Of a DNA stretch of 14,644 nucleotides, positions 1 to 7,313 are shown in pieces. Source of the stretch: Bacillota bacterium (GTDB taxonomy: Bacteria; Bacillota; Clostridia; Acetivibrionales; DSM-1351). The stretch covers positions 1-14,644 of the forward strand of contig JAEYWA010000137.1 in the NCBI GenBank assembly GCA_023431385.1, written 5' to 3'. The notes below the pieces were generated by a model. The model made no database searches and was not told the origin of the DNA. It saw only the letters and a program-made list of their open reading frames with translations. A program made the translations under genes and the position numbers. The first letter of the stretch is position 1, and every line of letters begins with the position of its first letter.

Positions 1-17
1 AAATGGAGGGGTTAATT

Positions 18-1268
18 ATGGCAACTATTAACACAGGAGATACAGCTTTTATACTGATCTCGGCAGCACTTGTTTTTTTCATGACACCAGGTCTTGCTTT
101 ATTTTATGGTGGTATGGTAAAACGTAAAAATGTACTTAGCACAATTATGGCATCATTCTTCGTATGTGGCCTTGCCTCAGTGTTGTGGGTGGCAATAGGC
201 TATTCACTTTCATTTGGTGAGGATATTGGAGGAATAATCGGCAATTTCCAATGGGCGTTCTTCAATGGTGTGACAGGTGAACCGGGCAGTTATGCCGGAA
301 CCATACCTCATACACTGTTTGGCGCATTCCAGATGATGTTTTCAATTATCACTGCAGCAATTATCACTGGTTCTCTGGTTGAAAGAATGAAATTCTCAGC
401 ATTGTTCTTCTTTATTACTTTATGGCTAATCATCGTGTATTATCCTTTGGCACATATGGTCTGGGGAGCAGGAGGCTTAATAAGCGGACTTGGAGCTATT
501 GACTTTGCAGGCGGTAACGTTGTTCATATTAGTTCAGGTGTATCCGGTCTTGTGGCTGCCATAATACTGGGAAAAAGAAAAGGCTATGGTGTAACTTCAA
601 GCCAGCCTCACAACATTCCCCTTGTTTTCATAGGTGCAGCGATTCTTTGGATAGGCTGGTTCGGATTTAATGCAGGAAGTGCTCTGGCAAGCGGTACGTT
701 AGCTGTTCATGCACTTATTACTACAAATACTTCGGCAGCTATGGCATTGTTATCATGGATGCTGGTTGAAAAGATAACCAGGGGCAAGCCTACCTTGTTA
801 GGTGCGGCAACAGGTGCCATAGTGGGTCTGGTTGCTATTACCCCCGGTGCAGGTTTTGTTCCAATATGGGCTTCTTTCATAATAGGAGCGCTTGTAAGTC
901 CGATATGCTATTTTGCTATGAGTGTTATCAAACCTAAATTTGGATATGACGATTCCCTCGACGCCTTTGGCTGTCATGGTATCGGCGGTATCTGGGGAGG
1001 TATCGCAACAGGCTTATTTGCTAACAGCAAGGTTAATGAAGTTGTGGCAAATAACGGACTGATATATGGTGAGACCAAATTAATGGTAGCTCAAATATTG
1101 GCTATGGTAATAACTATTGCAATTGCAGTTGTGGGAACAACAGTTATTATGTTTGTTCTGAAGGCGGTCATGAAGGATTTAAGAGTTACTTCAAGGGAAG
1201 AATCCGAAGGACTCGATATTGCACAGCATGGTGAATCTGCATATCCTTCATTCACTGGAATGGATTGA
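18..1268 (+). CDS. amt: Ammonium transporter (Amt/MEP/Rh family)
   Basis: Integral membrane channel for ammonium/ammonia uptake. The 416-residue protein is hydrophobic throughout and fits the usual 11-helix Amt fold. Family landmarks are visible: the twin pore histidines at H170 (in GNVVHISSG) and H320 (in AFGCHGIGG), phenylalanines near the pore gate (F104/F108 and F215/F217), and the NAGS segment at 218-221. The C-terminal tail (about residues 384-416) is cytoplasmic in the family and is where PII proteins dock. I chose the ATG at 18 because a GGAGGGG ribosome-binding site lies just upstream; the in-frame ATG at 3 overlaps that site and would leave it without a leader. The PII gene follows 44 bp later on the same strand, the classic amtB-glnK pairing. 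Its promoter lies outside the window. Family assignment is secure. Confidence 0.96.
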   Translation: MATINTGDTAFILISAALVFFMTPGLALFYGGMVKRKNVLSTIMASFFVCGLASVLWVAIGYSLSFGEDIGGIIGNFQWAFFNGVTGEPGSYAGTIPHTLFGAFQMMFSIITAAIITGSLVERMKFSALFFFITLWLIIVYYPLAHMVWGAGGLISGLGAIDFAGGNVVHISSGVSGLVAAIILGKRKGYGVTSSQPHNIPLVFIGAAILWIGWFGFNAGSALASGTLAVHALITTNTSAAMALLSWMLVEKITRGKPTLLGAATGAIVGLVAITPGAGFVPIWASFIIGALVSPICYFAMSVIKPKFGYDDSLDAFGCHGIGGIWGGIATGLFANSKVNEVVANNGLIYGETKLMVAQILAMVITIAIAVVGTTVIMFVLKAVMKDLRVTSREESEGLDIAQHGESAYPSFTGMD

Positions 1269-1312
1269 TAAATTTTACATCTTAATGTATAGGAGAATTG
1301 GAGGATTATAGT

Positions 1313-1651
1313 ATGAAAAAAATAGAGGCAATAATCAGACCGTCCAAGCTTGAAGAATTGAAAGAAGCATTGCTTGAAGCAGGAATGGATGGTATTACAA
1401 TATCTCAGGTAATGGGTGCGGGAAAGCAAATGGGTTGGAAGGAATTCTACAGGGGTAATGAAATAACTCTGAATGTTCTGCCCAAAGTAAAGCTTGAGCT
1501 GGTGGTTCTGGATGAAAAGGTAGACGCAATAACCGACACCATTATTAAATACTCGCAAACTGGAGAGGTTGGCGACGGTAAAATATTTATTTCTGACATT
1601 CAGGATTGTATAAGAATCAGAACAAAAGAAAGAGGCAACTCTGCAATATAA
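1313..1651 (+). CDS. glnK: Nitrogen regulatory protein PII (GlnB/GlnK family)
   Basis: Trimeric cytosolic signalling protein of 112 residues that senses ATP/ADP and 2-oxoglutarate and, when paired with Amt, plugs the channel under nitrogen excess. It matches PII end to end: N-terminal MKKIEAIIRP, a T-loop at about 37-55 containing KEFYRGNE, the LPKVKLE segment at 56-62 with K58, the TGEVGDGKIF motif and the C-terminal IRIRT arginines. Q39 and K58, used for Mg-ATP/2-oxoglutarate binding, are present. The T-loop tyrosine uridylylated in enterobacteria (Tyr51) is isoleucine here, so control by GlnD-type uridylylation is unlikely. The start is the ATG after GGAGG at 1300-1304; an in-frame TTG at 1298 overlaps that site and is rejected. 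glnK is preferred over glnB because of the amt neighbour. Confidence 0.95.
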   Translation: MKKIEAIIRPSKLEELKEALLEAGMDGITISQVMGAGKQMGWKEFYRGNEITLNVLPKVKLELVVLDEKVDAITDTIIKYSQTGEVGDGKIFISDIQDCIRIRTKERGNSAI

Positions 1652-1657
1652 TATGTA

Positions 1658-1700
1658 CAATTTCTGTCTCGGCAGAATTGATTCTAAACAGGATCAATTG
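1658..1700 (+). other. Two overlapping, mutually exclusive hairpins downstream of the PII gene
   Basis: Arms 1658-1666 and 1673-1680 (CAATTTCTG/CAGAATTG, one bulged base) form one hairpin. Arms 1676-1684 and 1691-1699 (AATTGATTC/GGATCAATT, one G-U pair) form a second. They share 1676-1680 and cannot form together. Neither is followed by a T-run, so neither is a standard intrinsic terminator. They could be a 3' processing or stability element of the amt-glnK mRNA. No function is proven. Confidence 0.35.
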
Positions 1701-1797
1701 ATATAGAATTAATATAAAAATATGTCTTATAGTAGATTTATATATCACCTCATTTATTTTATTAGGGAATTATCAAAGAGTTGTAAAGCTAAACAAT

Positions 1798-1838
1798 AAA
1801 CCCCGGAGTTGGCTGATTTTCAGCAAGTCCCGGGGTTT
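1798..1838. terminator. Bidirectional intrinsic terminator between the PII and ureohydrolase genes
   Basis: A long hairpin with outer arms AAACCCCGG and CCGGGGTTT and an inner TTGGCTG/CAGCAA extension lies between two converging genes. Read on the minus strand it is followed by a T-rich stretch (TTTATTGTTTT), a good terminator for the ureohydrolase gene. On the plus strand the trailing T-run is shorter, so termination of amt-glnK is plausible but weaker. Confidence 0.85.
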
Positions 1839-1863
1839 ATATCAGCTTAAGCTGAATTCTAAC

Positions 1864-2721
1864 TTATTTACCCATAGCTAATATTACTTCTCTCAAAACT
1901 TTGCATGCCAGTGCTGTTGAAGCTCCGCTGTGATCGTAATGTGGTGACAGCTCCACTATATCAGCTCCGATTATGTTAAGCTTCGATATTGTTTTTAAGG
2001 CTGCTATCAAATCAGTAAAGCTGACACCACCGGCCTCGGGAGTACCTGTTCCAGGAAAGTTAGAGGGATCCAGTACATCCAGATCAATAGTAAGGTATAC
2101 CGGTGAATTATCTATATCCTCAACAGCAGTACATAGAGTATCAAAATTATGAAGACACATATTTGTATGGCCTTCTTTGGACCAGTAAAATTCTTCCCGG
2201 GTACCACTGCGTATACCAAACTGCCAGATACTGTTGTCCCCGAGAATATCCCAGGCACGTCTGATAACAGAAGAATGTGACAGGGCTTCTCCCAGATAAT
2301 CCTCTCTTAAGTCGGTGTGTGCATCAAAATGGATAATTTTTAAATCGGGATATTTTTTTGCTGCCTGTTCAATAACGGGCAGAGAAACCAGATGTTCTCC
2401 TCCTATCATTAAAGGCTTTTTATTGTGATCAAATATTAACTTTGAAGTTTCGGAAATCATTTTTAAAGCCTTTGGTGGTGAGCCGAAAGGAAGATCAAGA
2501 TCTCCGTAGTCATTAACTGAGTAATCTGTAATATCTGCATCAAAATAAGGACTGTAGGTTTCTATTCCGATAGAATCCATCCTCATTGTTGATGGTGCAA
2601 ATCTTGTTCCCGGTCTAAAGGTGGTAGTTCCGTCATAGGGAGCTCCGAAAATCACAATGTCAGCAGATATAAAGTCACTATCACAGCCGAGAAATTTGGT
2701 GGATAAAATATTGTTGTTCAT
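1864..2721 (-). CDS. speB: Agmatinase-family ureohydrolase
   Basis: Binuclear manganese hydrolase of the arginase/agmatinase family, most likely converting agmatine to putrescine plus urea in polyamine synthesis. The metal-binding motifs are complete: GGEH with H110, FDAHTD with D133, H135 and D137, and TIDLDVLDPS with D213 and D215. The substrate-side segments SHSSVIRRA and GTGTPEAGG are typical of agmatinases, and the length (285 residues) is normal for SpeB. The upstream AAGGCGGG on the coding strand is only a moderate ribosome-binding site, about 12 bases from the ATG. A weak promoter-like pair (TTGTAT, 16 bp, TAAAAT) lies at 2765-2792 on the minus strand. No speE or speA neighbour is present, so other guanidino substrates such as guanidinobutyrate cannot be excluded; the family call is firm and the substrate is inferred. 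Confidence 0.9.
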   Translation of the reverse strand: MNNNILSTKFLGCDSDFISADIVIFGAPYDGTTTFRPGTRFAPSTMRMDSIGIETYSPYFDADITDYSVNDYGDLDLPFGSPPKALKMISETSKLIFDHNKKPLMIGGEHLVSLPVIEQAAKKYPDLKIIHFDAHTDLREDYLGEALSHSSVIRRAWDILGDNSIWQFGIRSGTREEFYWSKEGHTNMCLHNFDTLCTAVEDIDNSPVYLTIDLDVLDPSNFPGTGTPEAGGVSFTDLIAALKTISKLNIIGADIVELSPHYDHSGASTALACKVLREVILAMGK

Positions 2722-2882
2722 TTTATCATAAACCCGCCTTCTATATACGATTTCAATGAATTATATTTTACCATTATAAATCCAAAATACAATAGCTATT
2801 ATTTCTGTACGTTCCAAGAAAAATTTAGTATACTATAGTTTAAGATACTGAAAAAACATTTAAAGTATACAACGCATTTTAA

Positions 2883-2894
2883 TAGGTTAACCTA
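2883..2894. repeat. 12-bp perfect palindrome upstream of the TIM-barrel gene
   Basis: TAGGTTAACCTA is a perfect inverted repeat about 60 bp before the start codon at 2956, in the divergent spacer between the ureohydrolase and TIM-barrel genes. It could be an operator for a dimeric regulator. A palindrome of this length in AT-rich DNA could also be chance. Confidence 0.3.
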
Positions 2895-2955
2895 GAAAGA
2901 GTTGGGATTTATTTCTAAGATCAATGCTGATATTATAGCAGTATAAGGAGGAGTT

Positions 2956-3618
2956 ATGACATTTGTACCTGAAATAGAAGGAACTCTTCGAAAACATATG
3001 GTTAAAATACCTGAGGTAATGAACCGCGCCAGCGGTATAAATATCTTCGGGAAGAACATCAAATCGCTTATGTTTACTACCGATGTTGCAATTATCAAGA
3101 ACTGTAATGCAAACGCAGTAATGGCAGTATACCCATTTACACCTCAGCCCATAATCACCCATTCTATAATTAATGCTTCTGATATACCGGTTTTTTGCGG
3201 GGTAGGAGGGGGGACGACCACCGGAAAGCGTGTTATAAATATAGCAATGGATGCAGAATTTCAAGGGGCAATAGGCGTGGTTGTGAATGCACCAACTAAA
3301 AATGAATTAATTAAAGCATTGCATGCTAAAATAGATATTCCGATAGTTGTAACTGTGACCTCGATAAATACTGATATCCAGGCAAGATTGGATGCAGGTG
3401 CTCAAATTTTGAATGTCTCCTGTGCAGCAAAAACACCTGAGGTTGTTAGAGAAATACGCAAGAATTTCCCGTTTGTTCCGTTAATTGCAACGGGAGGCCC
3501 TACCAATGATAGTATTTTGGAGACTATAGAGGCAGGAGCAAATACAATTACATATACTCCGCCCACAAGTGCAGAATTATTTAAACAGTTAATGAACAAA
3601 TACAGAGAAGATATTTAA
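2956..3618 (+). CDS. TIM-barrel protein of unknown function
   Basis: Soluble protein of 220 residues with the alternating hydrophobic-strand and helix pattern of a (beta/alpha)8 barrel, resembling phosphate-binding barrels of the HisA/ThiE/NanE/KDPG-aldolase kind. Visible landmarks are a glycine-rich loop FCGVGGGTTTGKR at 80-92, strand IPIVVTVTS at 128-136, NVSCAAKTPEVV at 153-164, and ATGGPTNDSI at 178-187, which looks like a phosphate-binding strand-loop. The protein ends with ITYTPPTSAE. There is no signal peptide or membrane segment. The start ATG follows a strong AAGGAGGAG site. A HAD phosphatase gene lies 61 bp downstream on the same strand, so the two may act on one phosphorylated metabolite, but that is inference. 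Relatives are, as I recall, often labelled simply hydrolase; I assign no reaction. Confidence 0.8.
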   Translation: MTFVPEIEGTLRKHMVKIPEVMNRASGINIFGKNIKSLMFTTDVAIIKNCNANAVMAVYPFTPQPIITHSIINASDIPVFCGVGGGTTTGKRVINIAMDAEFQGAIGVVVNAPTKNELIKALHAKIDIPIVVTVTSINTDIQARLDAGAQILNVSCAAKTPEVVREIRKNFPFVPLIATGGPTNDSILETIEAGANTITYTPPTSAELFKQLMNKYREDI

Positions 3619-3679
3619 AATACCTTTTGGGATTTCTTAAAATAGACTTATAAAGATCTAAGGATAAATTGGGGGATGC

Positions 3680-4312
3680 ATGATTAAAAATATTATCTTT
3701 GACCTGGACGGGACACTGGTCGATTCATTACCGACATTCATAAAGTTAGGTAATGAGATGGCTGAGAAATACGGATTTCAGCCCGTTAGTCAGGAAGGAA
3801 TTAAGGAATTGCTAAAACTTCCCATGAGAAGACGGCTGAAAGAACTGAAGATACCGGTTTTCAGACTACCGAAAATGGGTGTGGAACTGTTGAATAGTTA
3901 TCACTCCTACGCAGAAGAAGTCAGCCCCGTCGAAGGTATAGAAGAAATGCTTGAAAAGCTTCATAAAGACGGATACGTCCTTAGTATTGTTTCGTCGAAT
4001 TCTGTTCAAAATATTAAAGCCTTTCTGAAGTCTAATGATTTGAACATGTTTGATAATATTGAATCCTCAAAAGGGCTGTTTGCAAAACATATAACAATAG
4101 GTAGACTAATTTCAAAGCTTAATATTGAAAAAAGCGAGGTAATTTACGTCGGGGATGAACAACGGGACGTAGAAGCCTGCCAAAAAATTGGTATCAAAGT
4201 GATTTCAGTATTGTGGGGCTTTGATTCGCTTGAATTACTACAAAATGCAAAACCTGACTATATAGTCTCACGACCTGATGAAATAGTTGACATAGTAACA
4301 GCTATAAAATAG
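3680..4312 (+). CDS. HAD-superfamily phosphatase, phosphoglycolate-phosphatase-like
   Basis: Cytosolic Mg-dependent phosphatase of 210 residues. Motif I is DLDGTLVDS with nucleophile D8 and acid/base D10. A helical cap follows at about 16-80, motif II serines lie in SIVSSNS (S105/S106), a candidate motif III lysine is K131 or K136, and motif IV is VGDEQRDVEA with D159 and D163. The C-terminal pattern (GIKVISVLWGFDS, then KPDYIVSRPDEI) resembles Gph/PpaX phosphatases that act on phosphoglycolate or pyrophosphate. The substrate cannot be read from the sequence. The start ATG at 3680 follows GGGGG at 3671-3675; an ATG at 3676 is out of frame. It probably shares a transcript with the TIM-barrel gene upstream and the methyltransferase gene 72 bp downstream. 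Confidence 0.88.
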   Translation: MIKNIIFDLDGTLVDSLPTFIKLGNEMAEKYGFQPVSQEGIKELLKLPMRRRLKELKIPVFRLPKMGVELLNSYHSYAEEVSPVEGIEEMLEKLHKDGYVLSIVSSNSVQNIKAFLKSNDLNMFDNIESSKGLFAKHITIGRLISKLNIEKSEVIYVGDEQRDVEACQKIGIKVISVLWGFDSLELLQNAKPDYIVSRPDEIVDIVTAIK

Positions 4313-4384
4313 GGAACAGGATTTATTGATTTAGATTTAATCAAAGCACTCAATATGACTCATGGATGAAAATTGGAGGAAAGA

Positions 4385-5248
4385 ATGTTATTAGCAGATG
4401 AATGGAAAGATTATGAGCTTTTAGAAACAGGTGATGGAGAAAAGCTTGAAAGATGGGGAGATATAATATTGAGAAGACCCGATCCCCAAATAATTTGGCC
4501 AGTAAAAAATAAAAAAGTGTGGGAGCGTGCTGATGCTCATTATCATAGAAGTCAAAGCGGTGGCGGTCAATGGGAATTCAAAAAGAAAGTTCCAAAGAGA
4601 TGGACAATTGGTTTTGATAATTTAAAATTCTATATTGAACCCACCGGATTTAAGCACACGGGTCTTTTCCCGGAACAGGCAGTAAATTGGAAATGGATGA
4701 TTAATAATATTCAAAAAGCCAAAAGACCTATCAGAGTTCTGAATCTGTTTGCATATACCGGAGGCGCTACTGTAGCTGCAGCATATGCAGGTGCAGAGGT
4801 TTGCCATGTGGATGCTGCAAAAGGGATGGTCAATTGGGCCAAGGAAAATATTGCCTTGTCAGGGCTAGCTGATAGACCTGTCAGATTTATTACAGATGAT
4901 TGTATGAAATTTGTCCAGAGGGAAATAAGACGAGGTAAGAAGTATGATGGAGTTATAATGGATCCACCATCATATGGTAGAGGTCCTAATGGGGAAATAT
5001 GGAAAATCGAAGATTCCCTTTATGATTTTGTTGATCAATGTATGGGTCTTTTATCCGATACCCCACTTTTCTTCCTTATTAATTCTTATACTACCGGCTT
5101 CTCTCCAACAGTTTTAAGTAATATTCTGAAACAAACCATTGGAAGCAGGTATAAAGGCATTTACAGCTGCGGTGAGGTAGGCTTGCCTGTAAGTCAATCA
5201 GCAATGATACTTCCATGTGGTATATATGGAAGGTGGGAAAATCCTTGA
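4385..5248 (+). CDS. Class I SAM-dependent methyltransferase, RlmI/RlmK-like (COG1092 type)
   Basis: Probable RNA methyltransferase of 287 residues with a Rossmann-type fold. The SAM-binding motif I is VLNLFAYTGG at 118-127, the acidic residue after strand 2 is D143 in HVDAAKG, a further DD pair is at 171-172, and the catalytic-loop motif is MDPPSYGRG at 192-200. This pattern matches 23S rRNA (cytosine-5) methyltransferases of the RlmI/RlmK kind, but there is no N-terminal PUA domain; the first 80 residues are instead rich in aromatic and charged residues. I chose ATG 4385 because GGAGG at 4375-4379 is spaced correctly; an in-frame TTG at 4373 overlaps that site. The gene overlaps the next one, a pseudouridine synthase, which supports an rRNA-modification role. 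The exact target is unknown. Confidence 0.88.
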   Translation: MLLADEWKDYELLETGDGEKLERWGDIILRRPDPQIIWPVKNKKVWERADAHYHRSQSGGGQWEFKKKVPKRWTIGFDNLKFYIEPTGFKHTGLFPEQAVNWKWMINNIQKAKRPIRVLNLFAYTGGATVAAAYAGAEVCHVDAAKGMVNWAKENIALSGLADRPVRFITDDCMKFVQREIRRGKKYDGVIMDPPSYGRGPNGEIWKIEDSLYDFVDQCMGLLSDTPLFFLINSYTTGFSPTVLSNILKQTIGSRYKGIYSCGEVGLPVSQSAMILPCGIYGRWENP

Positions 5249-5922
5249 CACCTAAAATAATATATGAAGACAATCATTTACTTGTAGTTGAAAAACCGGT
5301 TAATATTCCTGTGCAGGCAGATAATACAAAGGATTTGGATTTACTTACAATATTAAAGCAATACATTAAAGAAGTGTACAGTAAACCCGGAGAGGTATTC
5401 CTTGGGCTTGTACATCGATTGGATAGGCCTGTAGGAGGGATAATGGTGTTTGCTCGAACCTCAAAAGCAGCTTCCAGATTGTCAGACCAGATCAGAAATA
5501 GAACCTTTAAAAAGACTTATATGGCAGTGGTCAGAGGAGTACCTGATAAGCAAAAAGGTACTTTGATAGATTTTCTTCTAAAAAATGAAGCAACAAATAT
5601 GGTTTCAGTTGTGAAGAAAGGAACAAGAGAAGCAAAGGAGGCCGTCCTTGATTATGAAGTACTTGGAACAGAGGAGGGACTAAGCCTCTTGAAAATAAAA
5701 CTTCATACCGGAAGACCCCACCAGATTAGAGTCCAGCTTTCCCATGCGGGATACACACTCTATGGGGATCAGCGCTATGGCCTAAACGTAAACAAACCCG
5801 GGCAGCAAATTGCACTGTGGGCCTATGAGGTTACTTTTGAACATCCAACTAAAAAGGATATGCTGACATTTTGCTGTTATACTCCTAAAACAGAACCATG
5901 GCTGAATTTCGAAACAAATTGA
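5245..5922 (+). CDS. RluA-family RNA pseudouridine synthase
   Basis: Isomerises uridine to pseudouridine in rRNA or tRNA. The 225-residue protein opens with IIYEDNHLLVVEKP, carries the catalytic motif HRLDR at 57-61 with D60 followed by PVGGIMVFARTSKAA, and has the RluA motif TGRPHQIRVQLSHAGY at 155-170 with GDQRYG after it. There is no N-terminal S4 domain, so it is a short RluA/RluC-like form. I placed the start at a TTG that overlaps the methyltransferase stop codon (TTGA), because AGGTGGG lies 7-8 bases upstream and the protein then begins exactly where relatives do. An ATG at 5215 would add ten unlikely residues. The 4-bp overlap suggests translational coupling. The RNA target is not determined. 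Confidence 0.9.
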   Translation: MTPKIIYEDNHLLVVEKPVNIPVQADNTKDLDLLTILKQYIKEVYSKPGEVFLGLVHRLDRPVGGIMVFARTSKAASRLSDQIRNRTFKKTYMAVVRGVPDKQKGTLIDFLLKNEATNMVSVVKKGTREAKEAVLDYEVLGTEEGLSLLKIKLHTGRPHQIRVQLSHAGYTLYGDQRYGLNVNKPGQQIALWAYEVTFEHPTKKDMLTFCCYTPKTEPWLNFETN

Positions 5923-5947
5923 TTCATTATATTAACAAATGTATGAT
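5919..5947 (+). promoter_or_regulatory. Sigma-A-type promoter for the small membrane protein gene
   Basis: TTGATT, a 17-bp spacer, then TATGAT (5942-5947), giving a start of transcription near 5954, about 35 bases before the ATG at 5989. The -35 box overlaps the stop codon of the pseudouridine synthase. It matches 4 of 6 and 5 of 6 consensus bases at ideal spacing. Confidence 0.6.
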
Positions 5948-5988
5948 ATAATTATTCAGTACTTAATTTTTTCTGAAAGGAGGCTTAA

Positions 5989-6363
5989 ATGTCCAAAAGA
6001 AAGTATATTGTCAGTATACTAATAATTTCAACCTTATTGTTTGAGACACTATTTATATGTATTAACTATAATTTTTTCTCAAAAAATAATCATAAGAATA
6101 GCTATGCTTTCAGCAAAAAAATCTCTCTTACCAATAAAGCAGTGGTTCTTTCTAGGGATAAACTGAAGAACTGCATGTCAGCTCGAATAAAACAAACTTA
6201 TCCAAATCAAAGCAATTCTAATTGTGTAGTTTTTCAAATAAGAGGTTTTTCAAGTTTTGATAAACTAATTGATTATCGGGAATATATCAGACAATCTATT
6301 CCACATTATTTTAATGGAAGCAATTATAAGATAGTTACCTCAGCTTTCTATATTATATCTTAA
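5989..6363 (+). CDS. Small membrane-anchored protein of unknown function
   Basis: Not a family I recognise. The 124-residue product begins with a basic MSKRKY, then a hydrophobic stretch at about 7-29 that is either a single membrane anchor or an uncleaved signal sequence; no clear cleavage site or lipobox is seen. The remaining 95 residues are polar and rich in Ser, Asn, Lys and Tyr, contain two cysteines (C62 and C79) and are predicted outside the membrane by the positive-inside rule. The region around 80-105 (VFQIRGFSSFDKLIDYREYI) looks like a folded alpha/beta piece. The AAAGGAGG ribosome-binding site is excellent and a promoter sits just upstream, so expression is likely. Base composition is more AT-rich than the flanking enzymes. 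It lies 24 bp before the YitT-family gene, suggesting co-transcription. Confidence 0.75.
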   Translation: MSKRKYIVSILIISTLLFETLFICINYNFFSKNNHKNSYAFSKKISLTNKAVVLSRDKLKNCMSARIKQTYPNQSNSNCVVFQIRGFSSFDKLIDYREYIRQSIPHYFNGSNYKIVTSAFYIIS

Positions 6364-6387
6364 ATAATATAATAGTGAGGTGGAATT

Positions 6388-7248
6388 ATGACAACTAGAA
6401 AGAACCAGATAAAGAGAGAAGTAAGTAGATATGTTTTTCTTTTTTTAGGGTCAATATTAGCTGCTACAGGTTTGGAAATTTTCCTGATTCCAAATAACAT
6501 TATTGATGGTGGAATAGTAGGTATATCAATAATCTCAAGTTATTTATCCAATATCCCCCTTAGTGTGTTCATTTTTGTTTTAAATTTACCGTTTTTATTT
6601 CTTGGATATAAGCAAATAGGTAAAACTTTTGTTTATTCCTCGCTTTTTTCAATATTATCCTTATCTCTATGGGTTCAGATATTTCACCCTATTCCAGGAC
6701 TAACAGACGATGTATTGCTGGCCACTGTTTTTGGAGGAATCATTCTGGGAATCGGAGTAGGAATAATCATAAGGTATGGGGGTTCTCTTGACGGAACTGA
6801 AATGGTAGCAATAATAGTAAACAAAAAAACTCCCTTTTCAGTAGGCGAGATAGTTATGTTTTTCAATATTTTTATATTGAGCAGTGCCGGATTGGTGTTT
6901 GGCTGGGAGAGGGCAATGTACTCATTAATAGCTTACTTTATTGCTTATAAAGTTATTGATATTACAATTGAGGGACTTGATGAAGCTAAGGCCGCTTTTA
7001 TAATATCGGAAAAGGCTGAAGAAATTGCAGATGCCATAACAGCTAGATTGGGGCGAGGTGTCACCTACATAGATGGTAAGGGTGGATTCTTAAAAAGCGA
7101 TAAAAAAATTCTTTATTCAGTTGTAACAAGAATTGAGGTTGCCAAATTGAAATCAATAATATATGACAAGGACGAAAATGCATTTGTGACAATAAACGAC
7201 GTTTCGGATGTAATGGGTGGAAAGCACAAAAAACGTGCTATTCACTAA
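6388..7248 (+). CDS. YitT-family membrane protein (DUF161 + DUF2179)
   Basis: Polytopic membrane protein of 286 residues. About six hydrophobic segments lie at roughly 13-35, 57-73, 80-98, 110-130, 152-172 and 176-195, with family-typical motifs IPNNIIDGGIVGI at 34-46 and RYGGSLDGTEM at 129-139. The C-terminal soluble domain (about 200-280) is DUF2179, with LGRGVTYIDGKGGF and a final AFVTINDVSDVMGG. The family is common in Firmicutes and often present in several copies; its substrate is not established, although transport is usually assumed. A GAGGTGG ribosome-binding site precedes the ATG. The gene probably shares the promoter at 5919-5947 with the small upstream protein. Confidence 0.9.
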   Translation: MTTRKNQIKREVSRYVFLFLGSILAATGLEIFLIPNNIIDGGIVGISIISSYLSNIPLSVFIFVLNLPFLFLGYKQIGKTFVYSSLFSILSLSLWVQIFHPIPGLTDDVLLATVFGGIILGIGVGIIIRYGGSLDGTEMVAIIVNKKTPFSVGEIVMFFNIFILSSAGLVFGWERAMYSLIAYFIAYKVIDITIEGLDEAKAAFIISEKAEEIADAITARLGRGVTYIDGKGGFLKSDKKILYSVVTRIEVAKLKSIIYDKDENAFVTINDVSDVMGGKHKKRAIH

Positions 7249-7261
7249 AAGGTATAAAAAA

Positions 7262-7293
7262 ACGCCAACACCACAATATAACGGTGTTGGCGT
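7262..7293. terminator. Intrinsic terminator of gdhA, between converging genes
   Basis: A perfect 11-bp stem (ACGCCAACACC/GGTGTTGGCGT) has a 10-base loop. On the minus strand it is followed directly by TTTTTTATA, so it is a strong terminator for the glutamate dehydrogenase gene. On the plus strand it is followed by CAAAAATAT, so termination of the YitT gene there is less certain. Confidence 0.9.
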
Positions 7294-7313
7294 CAAAAAT
7301 ATAAGGGTGTTAC

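Noticed and set aside
1091..1660. Long minus-strand reading frame antisense to amt and the PII gene
   Set aside because: It overlaps two well-conserved genes, has no ribosome-binding site and its translation has no recognisable features; similar antisense frames elsewhere were dismissed for the same reasons.
4325..4345. TTGATT/AATCAA inverted repeat before the methyltransferase gene
   Set aside because: A short AT-only stem with no T-run and no promoter relation; expected by chance in this composition.
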